DNA of 64,000 nucleotides from Francisella uliginis. GTDB taxonomy: Bacteria; Pseudomonadota; Gammaproteobacteria; Francisellales; Francisellaceae. Below the pieces are notes generated by a model. The model was not told the origin of the DNA, did no database searches, and saw nothing but the letters and a program-made list of their open reading frames with translations. Positions 59,812-64,000 of the stretch are shown here, in pieces. Each line of letters starts with the position of its first letter. The stretch's first letter is position 1. The position numbers and the translations under genes are program-made. The DNA is taken from contig NZ_CP016796.1 in the NCBI RefSeq assembly GCF_001895265.1, positions 558,001 through 622,000 of the forward strand. Direction: 5' to 3'.

Positions 59812-60525
59812 ATGAAAAAAACAAAAATCTTGAGTTTAATAGCTTTAGCTGCGCTAGGGACGTCTGTATCTTATGCAGCAGATAATACTAAAGCAGATGC
59901 AAAAGATAATCTTTCGCCAGAAGGCTATTGGGTACAATTTGATGAAGATCCTGATGCAGGTCGCGGTATGCCAGAGGGTATTATTCATACTTATTTTGCT
60001 AAAGATAGTAAGTATGGTAAGAAAGGAACTCTACAAATGGAGATAGCTGTTCCATTGATGACAGTAGCTAATGGTAAGCCTAGTAAGCCAAAAGCTACTT
60101 GTAATAACTGTTCAAATGGATCTTATAATGGTTTTAATTACAAAGGTAAAAATGCTCCTTTAGAGGATTTTGTCTTTGCAGGGAATATGCAAGAGCAAAA
60201 AGGTACAGGTAAACCACCTGTTAAAGGCCCTATGTATGATAATGGTGGTGTTATAAACCCTAACGATGGTAAGGTTTATGCTGCATCAGCACAGATTCAA
60301 GATAATGGTAAAACTATGTATTCTAAAGCTGCATATATTGTATGGGGTAAAGAGTTAGGTAGCAAAGCAGCTCATTGGAAGAGAATCACAAAAGCAGACT
60401 ATGAAAAAGTTAAAGCAGACTGTGGTGTAACAGCTAGTGGTCAATACACAAATAAAGATAAAAAAGTAACAAGTAAATGTACTAACTATCCAGTGGCACA
60501 ATTTGGAGTTAAAAGTCCTGTTTAA
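59812..60525 (+). CDS. DUF2147-like secreted protein
   Basis: 237 residues. A clear signal peptide (KILSLIALAALGTSVSYAA) is cleaved near AADN. The mature protein follows the DUF2147 pattern: SPEGYWVQFD, a Lys-rich central strand region, CNNCSNG, a VFAGNMQEQ block, NGGVINPNDGKVYAASAQI, and SKAAHWKRI near the end, with a further Cys pair near the C-terminus. The fold is a small periplasmic beta-barrel of unknown function. AAGGAGAT 6-7 nt before the ATG predicts strong translation. The next gene is a paralog. Abundant envelope protein is plausible. Confidence 0.78.
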   Translation: MKKTKILSLIALAALGTSVSYAADNTKADAKDNLSPEGYWVQFDEDPDAGRGMPEGIIHTYFAKDSKYGKKGTLQMEIAVPLMTVANGKPSKPKATCNNCSNGSYNGFNYKGKNAPLEDFVFAGNMQEQKGTGKPPVKGPMYDNGGVINPNDGKVYAASAQIQDNGKTMYSKAAYIVWGKELGSKAAHWKRITKADYEKVKADCGVTASGQYTNKDKKVTSKCTNYPVAQFGVKSPV

Positions 60526-60593
60526 CTAATTGTATAATTACATTTTTTCTTTATACTTTCTCTTAATACTATTTTCTAAATTAGATATTTATA

Positions 60594-61244
60594 GTGCTAA
60601 AAAAAATCATATTATTATTTTTATTATTTTGCTTCGTTAACAGTTATGCTAGTGGAAAAAAACTCCTAGCTGATGGCTATTGGTTACAAAAAGATACATC
60701 TACAAGTACTAATGTTTCAGTTATTCATGCATATAATAATTCCCAAGGCAATTTGAATGCCGAAATTTATGTTCCTTTATCAAATGTTGATTATGGTAAA
60801 GTTCATGCTCCAATTATCTATTGTAAAGAATGTGGCAAAGGTAACGCTTATGGCAATAAGTATGATTACTCTAGTGGTAAAGATAAGTATCAAGGACTAG
60901 AGTTTGTTTGGAATATGAAAAAAAACGTTTCAAATCAAAATAATAATAAGGGGCCTTTATATAAGGATGGTGCAGTGTTAAATCCTCATGATGGTAAATA
61001 TTATCATGTAAAAGCGCAAACTATTGAAGATGGTAAGAAAATATATGTTAGAGCATTTTGGGGACCTTTGGGTAAAAATGAGTATTGGGAAAGAATCTCA
61101 AAATTAGAAGCTAAAAAAATAAAAAAACTATGTGGCTTAACTAAAAATAATGTTTATCCTTATGAAAATAAAGATGGCAAAGTAGTTAATCAAAAACTTT
61201 TTAAAGAGTGCTCAACTAGAGATTTTGTAAAAGATCCTATATAA
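60594..61244 (+). CDS. DUF2147-like secreted protein, tandem paralog
   Basis: 216 residues from GTG 60594, signal peptide LKKIILLFLLFCFVNSYAS. It shares with the preceding gene the order GYWLQKD, SVIHAYN, EIYVPLSNVDYGK, CKECGKGNAYG, LEFVWNMK, KGPLYKDGAVLNPHDGKYY, YWERI and a late CGLT. It is therefore an old duplicate: same architecture, limited identity. No ribosome site as strong as its neighbour's is visible, and there is no clear terminator in the 68-nt gap. Function unknown; possibly a folding variant under different expression. Confidence 0.75.
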   Translation: MLKKIILLFLLFCFVNSYASGKKLLADGYWLQKDTSTSTNVSVIHAYNNSQGNLNAEIYVPLSNVDYGKVHAPIIYCKECGKGNAYGNKYDYSSGKDKYQGLEFVWNMKKNVSNQNNNKGPLYKDGAVLNPHDGKYYHVKAQTIEDGKKIYVRAFWGPLGKNEYWERISKLEAKKIKKLCGLTKNNVYPYENKDGKVVNQKLFKECSTRDFVKDPI

Positions 61245-61258
61245 ATTAAGATGTGAAA

Positions 61259-63055
61259 ATGAGTGATTATCGCCAAATAAAGATACTACCAGAAAACTTA
61301 GCGAATCAAATAGCAGCTGGAGAAGTTATTGAAAGACCTTCTTCTGTAGTCAAAGAGCTTGTTGAAAATTCTATAGATGCTGGAGCAACTGAGATAACTA
61401 TTGAAATCCAAGAAGGTGGTAAATCTCTAATTAGAATTAGGGATAATGGTAAAGGGATTACTCATGATGATTTACAATTAGCTTTAGCTCCTCATGCAAC
61501 AAGTAAAGTTTACACTCTTGATGAGTTAGAATCTGTTGCAAGTATGGGCTTTCGTGGTGAGGCTTTAGCAAGTATAGCATCTGTTTCAAAGCTAAAGATT
61601 ATCTCAAAACATCAAGACCTAGATGATGCTTGGCAAATAAATAACCAAACTAGAGAAGTTACTCCTGCAGCGCATGTTACAGGTACAACTATTGAGGTCA
61701 GTGAGTTATTTTACAATACTCCAGCTCGCCGTAAGTTTCTAAAGAAAGACAATACTGAGTTTCTACATATTTCTGATTTACTTAAAAAATATATGCTTTG
61801 TTATTTTGGTATAGCCTTTAGGCTCATCCATAATGGTAAAGAGGTTAAAGATCTACTTTTAGCAGAAGATGCACAACTTAAATATAATCGCGTTTTAGAT
61901 TTATATAGTCGTGACTTTATTGAAAATGCTATCTATATAGATAAAGAAGTTGGTGATGCTCATCTATGGGGCTGGGTTGCTAGCCCAAGGTTTAATAGAG
62001 CTAGAGCAGATATGCAGAGTTTCTATATCAATGGGCGTATTATCAAAGATAAAATCGTTACTCATGCGATAAAAAATGCTTATAAAGATGTCATGTATGG
62101 TAATAGGTATCCAGCATTTTTACTTTATCTTGATATGGATTATAAAGAGGTGGATGTAAACGTTCATCCCGCTAAAAGTGAAGTACGCTTTAGAAACCAA
62201 AAATTTATCTATGATTTTCTTTTTGGTACTGTAAATAAAGCTATAACTACTAGCGCTGATGTTGAAGTAGATAAGTCTGCTCTTCAGGAGGATATCTATG
62301 AAGAATCAAGCAGTGTAAATAATCCGCTTAATATTGGTAATATGAGCTTGGATATTAGTGTTGAAGATGATCAAGAGGAATCTGAATCAAATACTAGTTT
62401 ACTTGATAAATATCTGAATAATCAAAATATTCAAGAAAATGAAATTCATATCTCTCAAAAACCTAAATCTAGTGGTTTAGGGCAGGCTATTTGTCAGATC
62501 CATGGTATATATATTCTCTCGCAAGTAGATGATGGTGTGGTACTTGTAGATATGCATGCAGCCCATGAGAGAATCCTCTATGAAGAGATGAAAAAAACGT
62601 GGCATGCTGATACTGATAAGTTTAAACAAAATCTTTTAGTGCCTTTAACTTGTCAGTTATCAAGTAGTATAGTTGCGACTATTGATGAAAATATTGAAGT
62701 CTTTGAGAAGCTAGGGTTTGAAATATCAATAGTAGCAGATGATGCTGTGCTTGTGCGGGCAGTACCAATTTATGTCAAAAATAAAGATATTCAAGAGTTA
62801 ATATCAAATGTAGCTACAGAGTTAGTATCTTCGGGTAAGACAAAGAGCGTTAAGTTTTATTTAAATCATATTTTAGCGACAGTATCTTGTCATGCGGCTG
62901 TACGAGCAAATGATAAGTTAAGTATTCCGGAGATGAATCATCTACTAAGACAAATGGAAACTGTTGAAAACTCGGGTCAATGTAATCATGGTCGACCAAC
63001 TTGGGTAAGGTTGAGTTTTGCACAGTTAGATAATTTCTTTTTAAGAGGGCGATAA
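61259..63055 (+). CDS. mutL: DNA mismatch repair protein MutL (endonuclease type)
   Basis: 598 residues from ATG 61259 (MSDYRQIKILPE). GHKL ATPase N-terminus: IAAGEVIERPSSVVKELVEN, IRDNGKGI, ATSKV, MGFRGEALASI, then the transducer domain with VNVHPAKSEVRF. After a linker (about 345-400) the C-terminal domain has VDMHAAHERILYEE, matching the DxHA(x)2E(x)4E endonuclease motif (Gln replaced by Met), plus SCHAAVRAND and QCNHGRPTWVRL metal-site motifs. It is thus probably a nicking MutL not needing MutH, unlike E. coli. A GTG two codons upstream (61253) is an alternative start. Confidence 0.95.
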   Translation: MSDYRQIKILPENLANQIAAGEVIERPSSVVKELVENSIDAGATEITIEIQEGGKSLIRIRDNGKGITHDDLQLALAPHATSKVYTLDELESVASMGFRGEALASIASVSKLKIISKHQDLDDAWQINNQTREVTPAAHVTGTTIEVSELFYNTPARRKFLKKDNTEFLHISDLLKKYMLCYFGIAFRLIHNGKEVKDLLLAEDAQLKYNRVLDLYSRDFIENAIYIDKEVGDAHLWGWVASPRFNRARADMQSFYINGRIIKDKIVTHAIKNAYKDVMYGNRYPAFLLYLDMDYKEVDVNVHPAKSEVRFRNQKFIYDFLFGTVNKAITTSADVEVDKSALQEDIYEESSSVNNPLNIGNMSLDISVEDDQEESESNTSLLDKYLNNQNIQENEIHISQKPKSSGLGQAICQIHGIYILSQVDDGVVLVDMHAAHERILYEEMKKTWHADTDKFKQNLLVPLTCQLSSSIVATIDENIEVFEKLGFEISIVADDAVLVRAVPIYVKNKDIQELISNVATELVSSGKTKSVKFYLNHILATVSCHAAVRANDKLSIPEMNHLLRQMETVENSGQCNHGRPTWVRLSFAQLDNFFLRGR

Positions 63056-63072
63056 CCCTAAATTTTTCGTAG

Positions 63073-63092
63073 AGACAAGTCGTGACTTGTCT
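63073..63092. repeat. Perfect 8-bp palindromic hairpin after mutL
   Basis: AGACAAGT and ACTTGTCT pair around CGTG, 17 nt past the mutL stop; the context CGTAGAGACAAG recalls REP-like GTAGAGAC palindromes scattered in many bacteria. There is no T-tract, so a terminator role is doubtful. Confidence 0.5.
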
Positions 63093-63132
63093 AATCATTA
63101 TAATAGAAAATTGTAGTTCAATCTTTTTTATT

Positions 63133-63310
63133 TCGCTACTTACTACGTAAGTTATAGCGACATACTTTTTTCATGGCAGAAAAAGTATGCAAAACTGCCT
63201 AGCACTACGCTATCGTAGTTTAAAACAAATGGAAAATAAAAAACTCACTTCGTTCAAACAGTTTTATTTTCTAACCATTTGCTTTTGAAACTACTTGTCG
63301 CTGATGTGCT
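63133..63310 (+). repeat. Structured intergenic repeat, copy 2 (covarying stems)
   Basis: Same plan as 19608-19786: TCGCTA/TAGCGA enclosing CTTAC-TAC-GTAAG (63133-63160); hairpin CATACTTTTTTC-ATGGCA-GAAAAAGTATG (63161-63189, one A shorter); a long arm closed by AGCAC (63201) and GTGCT (63306-63310) with pairs TAGTTT/AAACTA, CAAATGG/CCATTTG and GAAAATAAAA/TTTTATTTTC; apical loop AACTCACTTCGTTCAAACAG (63242-63261). Compared with copy 1 the stems differ but remain complementary, while loop and core hairpin are conserved. It lies between mutL and the DUF4062 gene, 43 nt before the latter. Confidence 0.8.
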
Positions 63311-63353
63311 ATACTATTTAAATACATGAATTCAAAAGTAAATAACTAAATAT

Positions 63354-64000
63354 ATGGCTAAACCAAGAATATTTGTCAGTTCAACATACTATGATTTAAA
63401 GCATATAAGAGCCGATCTCGAAAGATTTATTCGTGACCAAGGTTATGAACCTATTCTTAATGAGAAAGGACATATCCCGTATGGAAGTACTGAAAAATTA
63501 GAAGAATACTGTTATAAAGAAATTGAACTGTCAGATATTCTAATTTCAATAGTTGGTGGAAGGTTTGGTTCAGAATCAAGAGAAGATAACTATTCTATTT
63601 CAAACTTAGAGTTAAAAACTGCTATAGATAAGGGAAAACAAGTTTATATTTTTGTTGAGAATTTAATACTAAATGAATATAAGACGTATGAATCTAATAA
63701 AGAAAATGACACAGTAAATTATATATCTGTTGATGATATAAGAGTCTTTAAATTCATAGAAGAAATATATTCTTTGCCTCTAAATAATCAAATCAAAGGC
63801 TTTGATATGGTTCAAGAAATTAATCAATATCTCAAAGAGCAATGGTCGGGACTTTTTCAGAGTCTTTTAAGTGAAAATGCTCGTCAAAAAGAGGTTAATA
63901 TTATTGAAGACTTGAAAAGTACGTCAAAAACGCTAAATCAACTTGTATCATACTTGATTGATCAAAAATCAAGAGGAGATACTGCCATAAAAGATATTTT
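63354..64000 (+). CDS. DUF4062 domain protein, 3' partial
   Basis: Starts ATG 63354 and runs off the window; 215 codons are visible. The N-terminus KPRIFVSSTYYDLKHIRADL, then GYEPILNEKGHIPYG, CYKEIELSDILISIVGGRFG and ISNLELKTAIDKGKQVYIFV, is a complete DUF4062 domain (about 4-130), a TIR/SIR2-like Rossmann-type module. It is often fused to STAND NTPase or other effector domains in suspected phage-defence or stress proteins. The following 80 residues look helical. The rest of the protein, and so its function, lies outside the window. A structured repeat lies immediately upstream. Confidence 0.8.
   Translation, partial: MAKPRIFVSSTYYDLKHIRADLERFIRDQGYEPILNEKGHIPYGSTEKLEEYCYKEIELSDILISIVGGRFGSESREDNYSISNLELKTAIDKGKQVYIFVENLILNEYKTYESNKENDTVNYISVDDIRVFKFIEEIYSLPLNNQIKGFDMVQEINQYLKEQWSGLFQSLLSENARQKEVNIIEDLKSTSKTLNQLVSYLIDQKSRGDTAIKDI

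Noticed and set aside
63133-63353. Retron-type or toxin-antitoxin RNA leader for the DUF4062 gene
   Set aside because: The same element occurs upstream of rarA with no reverse transcriptase or effector nearby, so a gene-specific partner RNA is unlikely.

Overview
The window is AT-rich chromosomal DNA of a Francisella species. The main evidence is a second, diverged RNA polymerase alpha gene (rpoA2) beside a block (manB, rho, trxA, ppx, rarA, rpoA2) that I recall flanking the O-antigen locus in Francisella, plus insertion sequences resembling known Francisella IS types. The O-antigen genes differ from the Wzx/Wzy-type cluster of F. tularensis. This suggests another lineage, such as a relative of F. 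philomiragia or F. noatunensis, but I cannot name the species.

Layout. 1-16748: surface polysaccharide cluster on the + strand: a FlaA1-type dehydratase (cut by the window edge), an initiating sugar-phosphate transferase, an epimerase, manC, an ABC exporter (wzm/wzt with a C-terminal extension on Wzt), a Kdo-transferase-like protein, a three-domain glycosyltransferase, gmd, rmd, two more GT4 enzymes and manB. Together manB, manC, gmd and rmd would make GDP-D-rhamnose, so the product is probably a D-rhamnose-containing polymer finished in the cytoplasm and exported by Wzm/Wzt. 16821-22194: rho, trxA, ppx, rarA, rpoA2 and tRNA-Leu(CAA). 22364-36361: an accessory-looking stretch with a LysR regulator, a secreted GH18 protein, transporters, a TVP38/oxidoreductase/CDP-alcohol-transferase/DUF547 operon and a PotD-like protein. 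36355-51694: housekeeping genes (recJ, birA, epmA, mscS, a RodZ-like gene, accC-accB-aroQ-apaH-rsmA-surA-lptD, argS). 51840-55215: a peptide transporter and a sugar transporter/ROK kinase pair. 55289-58590: nested insertion sequences. 58778-64000: rsgA, two DUF2147 genes, mutL and the start of a DUF4062 protein.

Two observations stand out. First, an IS4-family element with a perfect 9-bp target duplication was interrupted by an IS110-family element and by an IS5-family element; removing both restores an in-frame 363-residue transposase. The IS110 element carries a readable bridge RNA: two guide segments match its actual insertion site and two match its own right and left ends, and joining its ends would create a promoter with 17-bp spacing. 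Second, two intergenic elements of about 178 nt (19608-19786 and 63133-63310) share a conserved hairpin and a 20-nt loop, while their other stems differ in sequence but still pair. That covariation points to a conserved folded element I cannot assign to a known family.
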